DNA of 64,000 nt, taken from positions 31,810 through 95,809 of the forward strand of contig CAWFAI010000014.1 in the NCBI GenBank assembly GCA_963813725.1, in the 5' to 3' direction. This document shows, piece after piece, positions 1 through 9,241 of this stretch. The notes beneath the pieces were generated by a model, which was not told the DNA's origin, ran no database searches, and saw only the letters and a program-made list of their open reading frames with translations. Source of the stretch: VGBV01 sp963813725 (lineage in GTDB: Bacteria > Actinomycetota > Thermoleophilia > Solirubrobacterales > 70-9). How positions within the stretch are numbered: position 1 is the first letter of the stretch; the number at the start of each line of letters is the position of its first letter. Position numbers and translations under genes: made by a program.

Positions 1-2
1 CG

Positions 3-1085
3 CTCGGGCCGCTGATCGGGGGCGTGCTCACCGACGCGGCGAGCTGGCGCTGGGTCTGGTGGGGGTCGCTGATCTACGCGGGGGCGCTCGGCTTCATTGC
101 GCTGCGCGCGCTGGAGGCGATGCCGCGGCCCACCGAGCGCCCCAGGGTGGACTACCTCGGGGTCGCGCTGCTGGCGCTCTCCCTGTTCAGCCTCATCCTG
201 GCGCTGCAGGAGGGGCCGGACTGGGGCTGGGCCTCGGCCGAGAGCGTCGCCTCGTTCTGCGTGGCGCTGGCGGCGGGGTTCGCTCTGGTCGTATGGGAGC
301 TGAGGACCGAGGAGCCGCTGCTGCACCTGCGGCTGCTGCGCATGCCGCCGCTGCTCGGCGCCCTCGTCGGCACCTTGGCCAACACGGTGTTCCTGATCGG
401 GTTGATCTTCTTCTTCAACCTCTACGCGCAGGCGGTGGTCACGCTCGACTACTCCGCCGTCACCGCCAGCCTCGCCCTGCTGCCGTTCGGCTTCTCGATG
501 TTCGTCGCCTCGCTGCTGGTCGGCCGGGTCGCCGATCGCTTCGGGTTCCGCTGGCCCGTCGCGGCGGGAATGGCGTTGATGGGCGTCGGGGGCGTGCTGC
601 TGAGCGGGCTGGACGCCAGCTCCGACTACGGCGACGTCTGGTGGGCGATCACGATCGTCGGGGTGGGCGTGGGGACGACCTTCTCGGCGCCCTCCGCGGC
701 GGGCCTCAAGGCCCTGCCGCCGGAACGCGCCGGCGAGGCCTCGGGGATCATCAACGTGGTCCGCTACGTGAGCGCGGCGCTCGTGATCTCACTGGGCACG
801 ATCCTCTTCGTCCAGGTCGGCTCGGATGACCTCAACCGCGCCCTCGACGAGGCCGGGGTCCGCAAGCTCGAGGAGGAGCGGCTCGACAGGGTGCTGACCG
901 GCGCGCCGACCGAGGTCAGCGAAACCGAGGCGTCGCTCGGCGCCGACACCAAGGCGGCCTTCGAGCGCGGGGCGGCGGAGGCGATCTCGCGCGGCTTCGC
1001 CGTCGTCTCGCTCGCGATCGGGATCGCCTGCCTGCTGTCGATGGCCGCCTGGCTGCTGCTGATGCGTCCCGCCAGGGCGCCCTAG
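3..1085 (+). CDS. MFS exporter, DHA2-like, 5' truncated by window edge
   Basis: Drug:H+ antiporter of the 14-helix major facilitator type, lacking its N-terminal helices because the window begins inside the gene. The frame is open from base 3 and opens with LGPLIGG, which matches the antiporter motif C (GP..GG) at the end of helix 5, followed by DAASWRW as in DHA2 proteins. About eight hydrophobic segments follow. The GTG at position 24 is internal, not a start. Substrate cannot be told from sequence. The stop overlaps by 4 bp the stop of the convergent gene that follows. A second DHA2-type gene lies at 41241. Confidence 0.9.
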   Translation, partial: LGPLIGGVLTDAASWRWVWWGSLIYAGALGFIALRALEAMPRPTERPRVDYLGVALLALSLFSLILALQEGPDWGWASAESVASFCVALAAGFALVVWELRTEEPLLHLRLLRMPPLLGALVGTLANTVFLIGLIFFFNLYAQAVVTLDYSAVTASLALLPFGFSMFVASLLVGRVADRFGFRWPVAAGMALMGVGGVLLSGLDASSDYGDVWWAITIVGVGVGTTFSAPSAAGLKALPPERAGEASGIINVVRYVSAALVISLGTILFVQVGSDDLNRALDEAGVRKLEEERLDRVLTGAPTEVSETEASLGADTKAAFERGAAEAISRGFAVVSLAIGIACLLSMAAWLLLMRPARAP

Positions 1086-1534
1086 CTTCCGCCCTTCTTT
1101 CCCTCGGGCTTTCCCTTGCCCCCGCTCACGTCTATCCGCGCCACGACGCGATCGGCGTTCACAAGCCGGACGCCATAGCTGCCCGGCTCCTGGGCGAGCA
1201 CGTCGAAGCGGGCCGGTGCATTCGGGGCGACGGGCTCCAGCAGCCCCAGGGCCGGGATCTCGAGCAGGTCTGTCTTGGGCGAGCGCACGATCAGCTCGAG
1301 TTGGTCGCCGACCTGCATCGGGATCACCTTGACCTTGGCGCCGCCGACCACCACGCTGATGCCCAGGGCCTTGCCCTCGGGCACGGTGTCCGGCGGCTCC
1401 GTCGGCTCGGTCTCGCTGGCGATCGTGCTGCCCGTCCCCTCCTCGCGGAAGGAGCGGGTGTCGACCAGCGCCGCGGCCAGGGTGGAGATGCCGAGCAGGA
1501 CCAGCATGATGATCAGGAGCCGGCGCGCCGCCAT
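1082..1534 (-). CDS. N-terminally anchored small extracytoplasmic protein
   Basis: A 150-aa protein with two arginines at residues 4-5 and a hydrophobic stretch at about 6-24 that acts as signal anchor or uncleaved signal peptide. There is no lipobox cysteine. A linker rich in Glu, Thr and Pro (about 33-55) is followed by a beta-rich domain of about 85 residues and a basic Gly/Lys tail. The pattern (VGDQLELIVRSPKTD, later EPGSYGVRLV) resembles cupredoxin-like or other beta-sandwich domains, but no copper ligand set is visible. Function unknown. It is convergent with the MFS gene and diverges from aroC across a 119-bp gap. Confidence 0.7.
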   Translation of the reverse strand: MAARRLLIIMLVLLGISTLAAALVDTRSFREEGTGSTIASETEPTEPPDTVPEGKALGISVVVGGAKVKVIPMQVGDQLELIVRSPKTDLLEIPALGLLEPVAPNAPARFDVLAQEPGSYGVRLVNADRVVARIDVSGGKGKPEGKKGGS

Positions 1535-1641
1535 CCCGCAACGATATGGCGCGGCCGCCGCGACCGACGAAGGTTCGCGCAGGCGACGGCTTCTCCAGCG
1601 TCGCTCGCAACCGCGGGTGCGGAGACCATCTGCCCCTGATC

Positions 1642-1647
1642 TAGCCT
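1642..1647 (+). promoter_or_regulatory. -10 element of leaderless aroC transcript
   Basis: TAGCCT lies exactly 6 nt before the GTG of aroC, and no purine-rich ribosome site lies between. A -10 hexamer at this distance places the transcription start at or next to the start codon. The same arrangement recurs before many genes here. Confidence 0.55.
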
Positions 1648-1653
1648 AGGCGC

Positions 1654-2817
1654 GTGGAACTTCGCTTCACGACAGCGGGCGAGTCGCACGGCCCTGGGCT
1701 GGTCGCGATCGTCGAGGGGCTTCCGGCCGGCCTGGAGCTGGACCGCGACGCCCTGGACCGCGACATGGCCCGGCGCCAGCTCGGCCACGGGCGCGGCGGC
1801 CGCATGAAGATCGAGAGCGACGCGGTCGAGGTCCGCTCCGGCGTCCGGCACGGGCGCACCTTGGGCAGCCCGGTGGCGGTGCTGGTGGCAAACCGGGACT
1901 ACCCCAACTGGGACGTGCGCATGAACCCCTGGCCCGTGGACGAGGAGGTCGAGGAGTCCCACCTGCCCAGGCCCGGGCACGCCGACCTCGCCGGGCTGCA
2001 CAAGTTCGGCTTCACCGACGTCCGCAACGTGCTCGAGCGCGCAAGCGCGCGCGAGACGGCGGCCCGCGTGGCGGCGGGGAGCCTCGCCAAGGGCTTTTTG
2101 ACCGCGCTCGGCGTGAGCGTGCACAGCCACGTCACCCAGATCGCCTCGGTGTCCGCCCCGCCGCGGGACGACCTCGGACCCGAGGACTTCGACGCGGTCG
2201 ACGATTCGCCCGTGCGCTGCCTGGACGAGGCAACCTCGGCCGCGATGGTCGAGGAGATCGACCGCCTCCGCAAGGAGAACGAGAGCCTGGGGGGCAAGTT
2301 CGAGGTGCGCGCCTTCGGCCTGGTGCCGGGCCTGGGCTCGTATGTCGGCTGGGACCGCAAGCTCGACGGCCGCCTGGCGCAGGCCGTCTGCTCGATCCAG
2401 TCGGTGAAGGGCGTGTCGCTCGGCGAGGCCTGGGAGGTCGCCGGCCGCCCGGGCTCCGAGGCCCACGACGAGATCTTCCATTCACCCGAGCGCGGCTGGT
2501 ACCGCGAGAGCAACCGGGCCGGCGGCCTGGAGGGAGGCATGACCAACGGCGAGCCCCTGATCGTCCAGGCGGCGATCAAGCCGATCTCGACGATGACCCA
2601 GCCGCTGCGATCCGTGGACACCGAGACCAAGGAGCCCGCGCAGGCGATGCGCGAGCGCACGGACTCGACCGTGGTCCCGGCCGCGGGAGTGGTTGCCGAG
2701 GCGATGGTGGCGCTGGTGCTGGCTGCCGCCTACCGCGAGAAGTTCGGCGGGGACCACATCGACGACGTCCTGGCTGCCGTCGGCGCCTACAAGGAGCGGA
2801 TCGGGTGGCGGAGGTAG
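1654..2817 (+). CDS. aroC: Chorismate synthase
   Basis: Converts EPSP to chorismate, the last shikimate-pathway step, using reduced FMN. The 387 aa is normal for actinobacterial AroC. Family signatures are clear: TTAGESHGPGL at the N-terminus, GHGRGGRMKIESD near residue 50, RASARETAARVAAG near residue 130 and GGLEGGMTNGEP near residue 290. The GTG start is chosen because the conserved N-terminus begins there and a -10 hexamer sits 6 nt upstream. It is first in a run with the aroK-aroB fusion, whose start overlaps its end by 13 bp, then aroQ and pepP. Confidence 0.97.
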   Translation: MELRFTTAGESHGPGLVAIVEGLPAGLELDRDALDRDMARRQLGHGRGGRMKIESDAVEVRSGVRHGRTLGSPVAVLVANRDYPNWDVRMNPWPVDEEVEESHLPRPGHADLAGLHKFGFTDVRNVLERASARETAARVAAGSLAKGFLTALGVSVHSHVTQIASVSAPPRDDLGPEDFDAVDDSPVRCLDEATSAAMVEEIDRLRKENESLGGKFEVRAFGLVPGLGSYVGWDRKLDGRLAQAVCSIQSVKGVSLGEAWEVAGRPGSEAHDEIFHSPERGWYRESNRAGGLEGGMTNGEPLIVQAAIKPISTMTQPLRSVDTETKEPAQAMRERTDSTVVPAAGVVAEAMVALVLAAAYREKFGGDHIDDVLAAVGAYKERIGWRR

Positions 2818-4427
2818 GCGATGCGCGGGTCGCTGGACGAGGGGTCGATGCAGTCTCTCGGCCGGCGATCGTCTTCATCGGGTTCATGGCCGCGGGCAAG
2901 AGCGCCGCGGCCCGGGCCGCGGCGGCCACGCTGGGCACGACGGCCGAGGACGCCGACGAGCTGATCGAGCGCCGCCTCGGCGAGCCGATCGCGGCCTTCT
3001 TCGAGCGCAAGGGCGAGGCGGAGTTTCGCCGCCGCGAGGAGGAGCTTGTGCTGGAGCTGCTCCGGAGCGCCCGCAACGACCCCGCGCCCGTGGTCTTGGC
3101 GCTCGGCGGCGGCGCGGTGGAGAGCGAGCGCGTCCGCGAGGCGCTCGCCGGACACCTCTGCGTCTGGTGCAGGGTGGACGAGGAGCTGGCCTGGGAGCGC
3201 GCGTCGCGCGACGACGAGCGGCCCCTGGCCGCAGACCGGGATGGCTTCGCGCGCCGATTCCGCGAGCGGCAGCCCACCTACGAGTCCCTGGCGCGCGCGA
3301 TCCTGCCGGGCAGCGCCCGCGAGGCCGCCGCGCGCGCGGCGCCGTGGCTCGCCGCCATGCGCGCGGCGCCGGGCGTGCGGATGATCTGGGCCGAGTCGGC
3401 CAGCGGCTCATACCCGGCGCTGGTCGGTGACGGCGCCCTGGAGCTGCTGGGCGAGGCTCGCGCAGCCGTCCCCGGCGCGCTGCCCGACCGCGTCTTCTGC
3501 GTCGCCGACAAGGCGGCGCTGTCTCACCACGCGCAGCTGCTGCCCGATCGGGAGCTGACGATCGAGGTCGACGGCAGCGAGTCATCGAAGACCCTGGCCG
3601 AGGCCGAGCGGGTGCTGGGCCAGCTGACCGAGGGGGGCGCCCGCCGAGACGACCTGGTGCTGGCCTTCGGCGGCGGGGTCGTCGGCGACCTGGCGGGCTT
3701 CTGCGCCGCCACCTATCAGCGGGGGGTGGCGCTGGTGCAGGCGCCGACCACGCTGGTCGCCCAGGTGGACTCCGCCTACGGCGGCAAGACCGGGGTGGAC
3801 CTGGCCGCGGCGAAGAACTACGTCGGCGCCTTTCACATGCCGATCGCGGTCCTGACCGACCCCGCGACGCTTACGACCCTGCCCGCCGAGGAGCTTGCGG
3901 CGGGCTTCGTCGAGGTGCTGAAGACCGGCCTGCTGGCGGGCGGCGAGCTGTGGGAGCGGGTACGTGGCGTCGGCTCACTCGAGCCGGCTCGGCTCGGCGA
4001 CGTCGTCTTCGACTGCGCCCGGACCAAGATCGAGATCGTCGCCGCCGACGAGCGCGACTCGGGGAAGCGGGCGGTGCTGAACCTCGGCCACACCGTCGGC
4101 CACGCGATCGAGGCGGCGACCGGCTACGCGCGCTACCGCCACGGCGAGGCGGTCGGCCTGGGCCTGCTGGCGGCCCTGCGCCTCTCGGACGCCGGCGAGC
4201 TGCGAGCCGAGGTGGAATCCCTGCTCGCCGGCCACGGCCTGCCGACGTCGCTCGACGCCGACGCCGACGTGGACTCGGTCCTCGCCGCGATCGGCCGTGA
4301 CAAGAAGGCGACGGCCGAGGGAGTCGGCTTCGTGCTGCTGCCGGCGCCCGGCGAGCCCCGCTGGGGCCAGCGGGTCGATCCCGATAGGGTCCGCGCCGCC
4401 GTGGAGGAGCTTTATGCCGAGGGTTGA
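2805..4427 (+). CDS. aroKB: Fused shikimate kinase / 3-dehydroquinate synthase
   Basis: One 540-aa chain carrying two shikimate-pathway enzymes. Residues about 20-180 are shikimate kinase: Walker A GFMAAGKS at 26-33, the Asp/Glu-rich substrate loop, and LALGGGAVE. Residues about 190-540 are 3-dehydroquinate synthase: FGGGVVGDLAGF, PTTLVAQVDSAYGGKTG and NLGHTVGHAIEA followed by RHGEAV, which supply the NAD and zinc ligands. The start overlaps aroC, so the first ~20 residues are uncertain. The two activities are usually separate adjacent genes (aroK, aroB) in actinobacteria, so this is a fusion of neighbours; nothing suggests a sequencing artefact. Confidence 0.95.
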   Translation: MAEVGDARVAGRGVDAVSRPAIVFIGFMAAGKSAAARAAAATLGTTAEDADELIERRLGEPIAAFFERKGEAEFRRREEELVLELLRSARNDPAPVVLALGGGAVESERVREALAGHLCVWCRVDEELAWERASRDDERPLAADRDGFARRFRERQPTYESLARAILPGSAREAAARAAPWLAAMRAAPGVRMIWAESASGSYPALVGDGALELLGEARAAVPGALPDRVFCVADKAALSHHAQLLPDRELTIEVDGSESSKTLAEAERVLGQLTEGGARRDDLVLAFGGGVVGDLAGFCAATYQRGVALVQAPTTLVAQVDSAYGGKTGVDLAAAKNYVGAFHMPIAVLTDPATLTTLPAEELAAGFVEVLKTGLLAGGELWERVRGVGSLEPARLGDVVFDCARTKIEIVAADERDSGKRAVLNLGHTVGHAIEAATGYARYRHGEAVGLGLLAALRLSDAGELRAEVESLLAGHGLPTSLDADADVDSVLAAIGRDKKATAEGVGFVLLPAPGEPRWGQRVDPDRVRAAVEELYAEG

Positions 4428-4851
4428 GGTCATGCACGGAGTCAACCTGGACCAGCTCGGCGGCCGCGACCCCAGCCAGTACGGCACCTTCACGTTGCCG
4501 GAGCTGGAGCAGACGGTCGCCGGCTTCGCCGAGGAGCAGGGCCTGCAGGCGTCGTTCTTCCAGACCAACCACGAGGGCGAGTTCGTCGAGCGTCTGCACG
4601 CGCTTGCCGGGAAGGCTGACGCGGTGATCGTCAACGCCGGGGCGTGGAGCCATTACTCGTGGGCGATCCGCGACGCGCTCGAGTTCAGCGGCCTGCCGGC
4701 GGTCGAGGTCCACATCTCCGACATCTCCAAGCGCGAGGCCTGGAGGCGAGAGACCGTGTTCGCGGGCCTCACGATCGGCCGCATCTACGGCAAGCAGGAG
4801 CAGGGCTACCGCGAGGCGCTCGAGCTGATCGCCGAGCACCTGAAGAAGTGA
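4414..4851 (+). CDS. aroQ: Type II 3-dehydroquinate dehydratase, atypical motifs
   Basis: A 145-aa protein of the small dodecameric type II dehydroquinase family, catalysing dehydroquinate to dehydroshikimate. The start is the ATG overlapping the end of aroKB, the point where similarity begins. The catalytic Tyr loop is present as GRDPSQYG, and the second half has VEVHISDISKREAWRRE. Two signatures are unusual: the usual GPNLNLLG reads GVNLDQLG, and the usual INPGGYTH reads VNAGAWSHYSW. Key residues (Tyr, Asn, His, Arg) remain, so activity is likely. It overlaps pepP by 4 bp (GTGA). Confidence 0.9.
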   Translation: MPRVEVMHGVNLDQLGGRDPSQYGTFTLPELEQTVAGFAEEQGLQASFFQTNHEGEFVERLHALAGKADAVIVNAGAWSHYSWAIRDALEFSGLPAVEVHISDISKREAWRRETVFAGLTIGRIYGKQEQGYREALELIAEHLKK

Positions 4852-5928
4852 GCGGCCCGACCGCCGCCGATGCGCGCGCGGCGCGCCTGGAGGGCCTCGT
4901 CACCGCCGCGGGACTTGACGCCCTCTACGTCTCTGACCTCCTGAACGTCCGCTACCTGACCGGCTTCGGAGGCACGAACGGCGCCTGCCTGGTCGGCCCG
5001 GGGCTGCGCGAATTCTTCACCGACTTTCGCTACACCGAGCGGGCCGCGGCTGAGGTGGGGGAGGGCTGGGAGCGACCCAGGGGCGAGCGCGAGCTGCTGC
5101 CCCAGATCGCCGCGCGCATGAGCGGCCGGGTCGGCTACGAGGACGACAAGCTCAGCGCGCGCCAGCTCGGCAAGCTCGCCGACGCGGTCGGCGAGTGAGG
5201 TCGAGCTGGCGCCGGCGGGTGACCTGGTCGAGGAGCTGCGCGCGGTCAAGGACGACGGCGAGGTGGAGAGGATCGCCGCCGCCGCCCAGCTCACCGACGA
5301 GGTCTATCGCTGGGCGCTCGACCGGGGGCTGGCGGGCCGGCCCGAGCGCGAGGTCGCGCGGGCCTGCGAGGCCCGCATCCGCGAGCTCGGTGCCGAGCCG
5401 TCCTTTCCGCCTATCGTCGCGGCGGGCCCGAACGGCGCGCTCCCGCACGCCGAACCGGGTGGCCGCGAGATCGGCAGGGGGGAGCTGGTGGTGTTCGACA
5501 TGGGGGCCGAGCTGGACGGTTACTGCTCGGATTGCACCCGCACCTTCGCCACCGGCGATCCCGGGGCCGAGGCGAGCGAGGCCTACGAGCTGGTCCGCGA
5601 GGCGCAGGCGAAGGCTCTGGAGGCGGTGCGCCCCGGGCTCTCGGGATCCCAGGCGGACGCGGTCGCGCGCGAGGCGATTGAGGCCGGGGGCCACGGGGAC
5701 CGATTCGGCCACGGGCTCGGCCACGGCGTCGGGATCGAGGTGCACGAGGCCCCCCGGCTGGCCGCCAGCTCCAAGGATGAGCTGCGGGCCGGCAACGTCG
5801 TCACCGTCGAGCCGGGCGTCTATCTGCCCGGGAAGCTGGGCGTGCGGATCGAGGACCTGGTCGTCCTCGGCGAGGACTCGAACCGGAACCTGAGCGGCCT
5901 CGACAAGGGCCTCACGCTCGTCTCGTAG
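4848..5928 (+). pseudogene. pepP: Xaa-Pro aminopeptidase (M24B), one frameshift
   Basis: Metallopeptidase removing N-terminal residues before proline. The N-terminal creatinase-like domain (from the GTG at 4848) runs to a TGA at 5196. The catalytic domain continues in another frame, with DLVEELRAVKDD around 5221 joining naturally to it. All dimetal ligands are visible: VFDMGAELDGYCSDCTRTF (two Asp), GHGLGHGVGIEVHEAP (His), VTVEPGVY (Glu) and VRIEDLV (Glu). One base is missing near 5190. Because such indels also hit other core genes here, a consensus error is as likely as a real mutation. In related genomes pepP is followed directly by efp. Confidence 0.85.
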
Positions 5929-5960
5929 GTCGCGCCGACGCCTGACCCGGGCCTAGATGA

Positions 5961-7150
5961 CTACGCGGCCGCGGCAGCCGGCTCGGGCTCGCTCCCGCGC
6001 CGCAATCGCAGCGCCACCAGCGGGAAGACGAGCGTGGAGATGATCGCCGCGCCCACCAGGCCGGCCGAGGTGGATGAGCGCATGTGTCCCTGATCCACGG
6101 CGATCGTGGTGATCGCGACCACCAGGGGCAGCTGCGTGGACGAGTAGAAGGCGAGCGCGGCGCGGTCGCGCAGGGAGGCGAACTCGCCGCGATAGAGCAG
6201 CAGCGCCGGGACGTGCCCCGCACGACCAGGAACAGGCCCAGGAACATCAGCATCTTCAGCACCGCCTCGGCCGATGACGTCAGGGCGTCGAGGTCGAACG
6301 CCATGCCGCTGGTGATGAAGAAGAACGGGATCAGCAGGCCGTAGCCGACCGCCACCAGCTTCGACTCCAGCACCCCGACCTCGCGCTTGCGCAGCGCCAC
6401 CCGCGTGATCATCCCCGCGACGAAGCCGCCCAGCAGCAGGTCCAGCCCCAGCTCGGAGGCGAGCGCGACCAGGCCGAACACCAGCACCACGGCCAGCCGC
6501 ACGGCGAGCTGGCTGCTGGTCTCCAGGGTCCGCTCCAGGAACGGCCAGCCCTTCCACGCCGAGCGCACCGCCACCAAGCCCGTGAAGACCGCCACCGCGA
6601 CGAAGGCGATCAGGATCACGGCCTCGTGGACCGGGTTGGCGGTCGAGAGGACCAGCGTCACCAGCAGGATCGGGCCGAACTCGCCCATACCGCCGGCCGC
6701 CAGCAGGTAGGTGCCGAAGCGGGTCTTGATCTCGCCCGCGTCCTTCAGGATCGGGATCAGCGTCCCGATCGCCGTGGTCGCCATCGCCGAGCCGGTGTAG
6801 AGGTAGGAGAGCACGACGCCGGCCGCCGCCAGGATGCCGCCGAGGCCGTAGGCCAGCACCAGCGACAGCGCCCAGCCCAGGGCGCCCAGCCTCAGGGGCT
6901 TCCCCCTGATCCGCTCGAAGTCGATCTCGTAGCCGGCGAAGAAGAACAGCATCCCCAGCCCCAGGTCGCCGAGGAAGTCGGTCGTCGGGTCGATCTTCGC
7001 CCAGTCCAGCCCCTGGGGCCCGATCAGGATCCCCAGCAGCAGCTCGACCACGACGACCGGGATCGCCAGCTTCGGCGAGATGAACATCACCAACAGCCCC
7101 GCCAGCGCGGCGATGCCGACGATGACGAGGACCGATGGGGCGTCGACCAT
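5961..7150 (-). pseudogene. CPA2-type Na+/H+ (or K+/H+) antiporter, one frameshift
   Basis: Monovalent cation:proton antiporter with about 11-12 helices. The ATG at 7150 starts MVDAPSVLVIVGIAAL, the first helix. LLLGILIGPQGL and FFAGYEIDF are typical of the CPA2 (KefB/NapA) fold. Near 6215 the frame breaks: after GLFLVVRG the natural continuation VPALLLYRGEF lies one frame over and runs to a stop at 5961, giving the last two helices. Only the membrane domain is present, without RCK/TrkA. It converges with pepP and diverges from the P450 gene. Confidence 0.8.
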
Positions 7151-7230
7151 CGGCTGGGAGCATCTCAAGCCGACCGGCGCTGGGCTGCCAGGGATGGGGT
7201 CCCGGCTCACGCGGGCGATACCCTCGGCCG

Positions 7231-8547
7231 GTGCTCGTAGGCGGATCAACGAGCCTCCCACCGGGGCCGCGGACCCCCGCCGTCCTCAACACCGCGCGCG
7301 TGACGCGGCGGCCGCTCGAGGCCTTGCTCGCATGGCAGCGGCGCTACGGCAACATCTTCACCGTTCGCTTCCTCACCTTCGGCACCGGCGTCTACGTCGC
7401 CGATCCCGATGCCATCCGCAGCCTGCTGACCGGTGACCAGTCCGACCTGCGCGCCGGCGAGGCGAACGAGCCGCTCGGCCCCTTGGTCGGCCCCAACTCG
7501 GTTCTGCTGCTGGACGGCCCGCGGCATCTTCGCCAGCGCAAGCTGCTGCTGCCTCCGTTCCAGGGCTCGCCCCTGAACTCCTTTCGCGATGTGATCCGCG
7601 AGGTTGCCGAGGCCGAGGTCGCGGGCTGGAGGCCCGGGGCCGAGTTCCAGATGCGCGAGCGGATGCGCGTGCTCACGTTCGAGGTCATCTGCCGCGCGGT
7701 CTTCGGGGTCACCGAGCCCGAGCGGGTCGCCCGCCTGCAGGGAGCGCTGGGGCCGCTGATGGACACCGGCGCCACGACCGCGTTTCTGCCCGGGTTCATG
7801 CAGCGGGACCTGGGGCGCTTCAGCCCCTGGGGCCGGCTGCAGCGGCGGCTGCGAACCGCCGACGCCCTGATCTACGGGGAGATCGAGCGCCGTCGCGACC
7901 AGCCGGACCTCGACGAGCGCACCGACGTCCTGTCCCTGCTGCTGCGCGCCCGGGACGAGGAGGGCGAGGCGATGAGCGATGCCGAGCTGCGCGACGAGCT
8001 GATGACGATGCTGGCGGCGGGCCACGAGACCACCGCGACCGCTCTTGCGTTCGCCTTCGACCTGCTCCTGCACAGCCCCGACGCGTACGCGCGGCTTCGC
8101 GAATCCCTGGCCGCGGGTGAGGACGACTACCTGCAGGCCGTCGTCAGCGAGACCCTGCGCCTGCGCCCCGTGATCGACGCGAGCCAGCGGACCCTGACGA
8201 AGCCGCGCGTGGTCGGCGATTGGGAGCTGCCCGCCGGGATCCGCGTCTATCCCGGCATCGCGCTGGTCCAGCGCCGCGAGGACCTCTATCCGCAGGCCGA
8301 CAGCTTCCGCCCCGAGCGCTTCTTGGAGGGCGACGTCGAGTCGTATGCCTGGATTCCATTCGGCGGCGGCATCCGCCGCTGCATCGGCGCCGCTCTCGCC
8401 CAGGCCGAGATGGCCGAGGCGATCCGGATCGTCGCCACCAGCGTCGAGCTGCGGCCGCTGCGCCCGGAGCCCGACCCCGTCGTGCTGCGCGGGATCACGC
8501 TCGTGCCCCGCCACGGCACCCGCGTCGCGGTCACGGGTCCCGCCTGA
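7231..8547 (+). CDS. Cytochrome P450
   Basis: Soluble class I P450 monooxygenase of 438 aa from the GTG at 7231. Diagnostic motifs occur in order: I-helix AGHETTA, K-helix ETLR (ExxR), the Phe-Arg-Pro-Glu-Arg-Phe segment, and the heme loop FGGGIRRCIGA with the thiolate Cys. The GTG start is preferred to an upstream start because PPGPRTP, the proline hinge, follows shortly after, and GATACC lies 8 nt before it. No ferredoxin or reductase gene is adjacent. Substrate unknown; the length and motifs fit CYP families of fatty acid, terpene or steroid type. Confidence 0.93.
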   Translation: MLVGGSTSLPPGPRTPAVLNTARVTRRPLEALLAWQRRYGNIFTVRFLTFGTGVYVADPDAIRSLLTGDQSDLRAGEANEPLGPLVGPNSVLLLDGPRHLRQRKLLLPPFQGSPLNSFRDVIREVAEAEVAGWRPGAEFQMRERMRVLTFEVICRAVFGVTEPERVARLQGALGPLMDTGATTAFLPGFMQRDLGRFSPWGRLQRRLRTADALIYGEIERRRDQPDLDERTDVLSLLLRARDEEGEAMSDAELRDELMTMLAAGHETTATALAFAFDLLLHSPDAYARLRESLAAGEDDYLQAVVSETLRLRPVIDASQRTLTKPRVVGDWELPAGIRVYPGIALVQRREDLYPQADSFRPERFLEGDVESYAWIPFGGGIRRCIGAALAQAEMAEAIRIVATSVELRPLRPEPDPVVLRGITLVPRHGTRVAVTGPA

Positions 8548-8648
8548 GCGCCTTCGGCGCGATCGTCACGGTCAAGGACGGCAAGATCCTCTCGGCGATC
8601 GGTTACGCCTCGCCCGGCCGAGCCCGGCGGGCAGCGGGCCTTTCGTAG
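8547..8648 (+). pseudogene. Plus-strand C-terminal relic of a SnoaL-like gene
   Basis: Directly after the P450 stop, an open stretch reads AIVTVKDGKILSAIGYASP and ends RARRAAGLS plus TAG. This is the pattern of the SnoaL C-terminus seen in the array at 16-32 kb (TIRDGKI ... EALEAAGLSE). There is no start codon or N-terminal half, so it is a relic. It lies on the opposite strand to the array. Confidence 0.45.
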
Positions 8649-8651
8649 GCT
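8646..8651 (+). promoter_or_regulatory. -10 element before the DHFR-like gene
   Basis: TAGGCT, 8 nt before the GTG at 8660, without Shine-Dalgarno. Its first three bases are the stop codon of the SnoaL relic. Confidence 0.4.
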
Positions 8652-8659
8652 TGGCGACT

Positions 8660-9241
8660 GTGAGCAGGACCCAGTACTACTGCGCGGCCACGCTCGACGG
8701 CTACATCGCCGACCCCGACGACGGCATCGACTGGCTGATGGGCTACGAGGGCAGCTTCGAGGGCAAGGGCGCCGAGCCCGGCCCGATGAGCGACGGCGGA
8801 TCCTACGATCGCTTCTACGAAGGTGTCGGCGCGCTGGTCAGCGGCTCGACCACCTACGAGTTCGTGATCGACCACCTGGGCACCGAAGGCGAGTGGCCCT
8901 ACGCCGGCAAGCCCTACTGGGTGATGAGCTCGCGCGAGCTTCCCCAGCCCCCGGGCGACCACGACGTGCGGATCGTCGAGGCCGGGGCAGCGGACGTGCA
9001 CGAGCAGATGGTCGCCGCGGCCGGGGGCCGCAACATCTGGATCGTCGGCGGCGGCAACGTCGCCTCGCAGTTCGCCGACGCCGGTCTGCTGGACGAGCTA
9101 CTGCTGACCGTCGTCCCGGTCGTGCTGGGGGCGGGCAAGCCCCTGTTTGACCGCCGGCTTCCCGGCGGTCCCATGCAGCTGACGGGCACCACGCCCTTCG
9201 AGACCGGCATGGTCGAGCTCCGCTACGAGATCAAGCGCTGA
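8660..9241 (+). CDS. Dihydrofolate reductase / RibD C-terminal family protein
   Basis: A 193-aa reductase of the RibD C-terminal fold (YwjB/YyaP-like), not a classical FolA. It begins SRTQYYCAATLDGYIAD, the typical first strand, and has GALVSGSTTYEFV, WIVGGGNVASQF (NADPH-binding glycine loop) and LLTVVPVVLGAGKPLF. The GTG start is fixed by the conserved first strand. The physiological substrate of this group is mostly unknown. Its 3' end overlaps the extended reading frame of the minus-strand gene that follows. Confidence 0.88.
   Translation: MSRTQYYCAATLDGYIADPDDGIDWLMGYEGSFEGKGAEPGPMSDGGSYDRFYEGVGALVSGSTTYEFVIDHLGTEGEWPYAGKPYWVMSSRELPQPPGDHDVRIVEAGAADVHEQMVAAAGGRNIWIVGGGNVASQFADAGLLDELLLTVVPVVLGAGKPLFDRRLPGGPMQLTGTTPFETGMVELRYEIKR

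Noticed and set aside
59..829. Long Arg/Gly-rich ORFs in alternative frames of core genes
   Set aside because: High-GC shadow frames with Ala/Arg/Gly bias; examples throughout the window.
7135..7231. Upstream start of the P450 at 7135
   Set aside because: The extension is antisense to the antiporter start and has no P450 features; GTG 7231 has GATACC 8 nt upstream.
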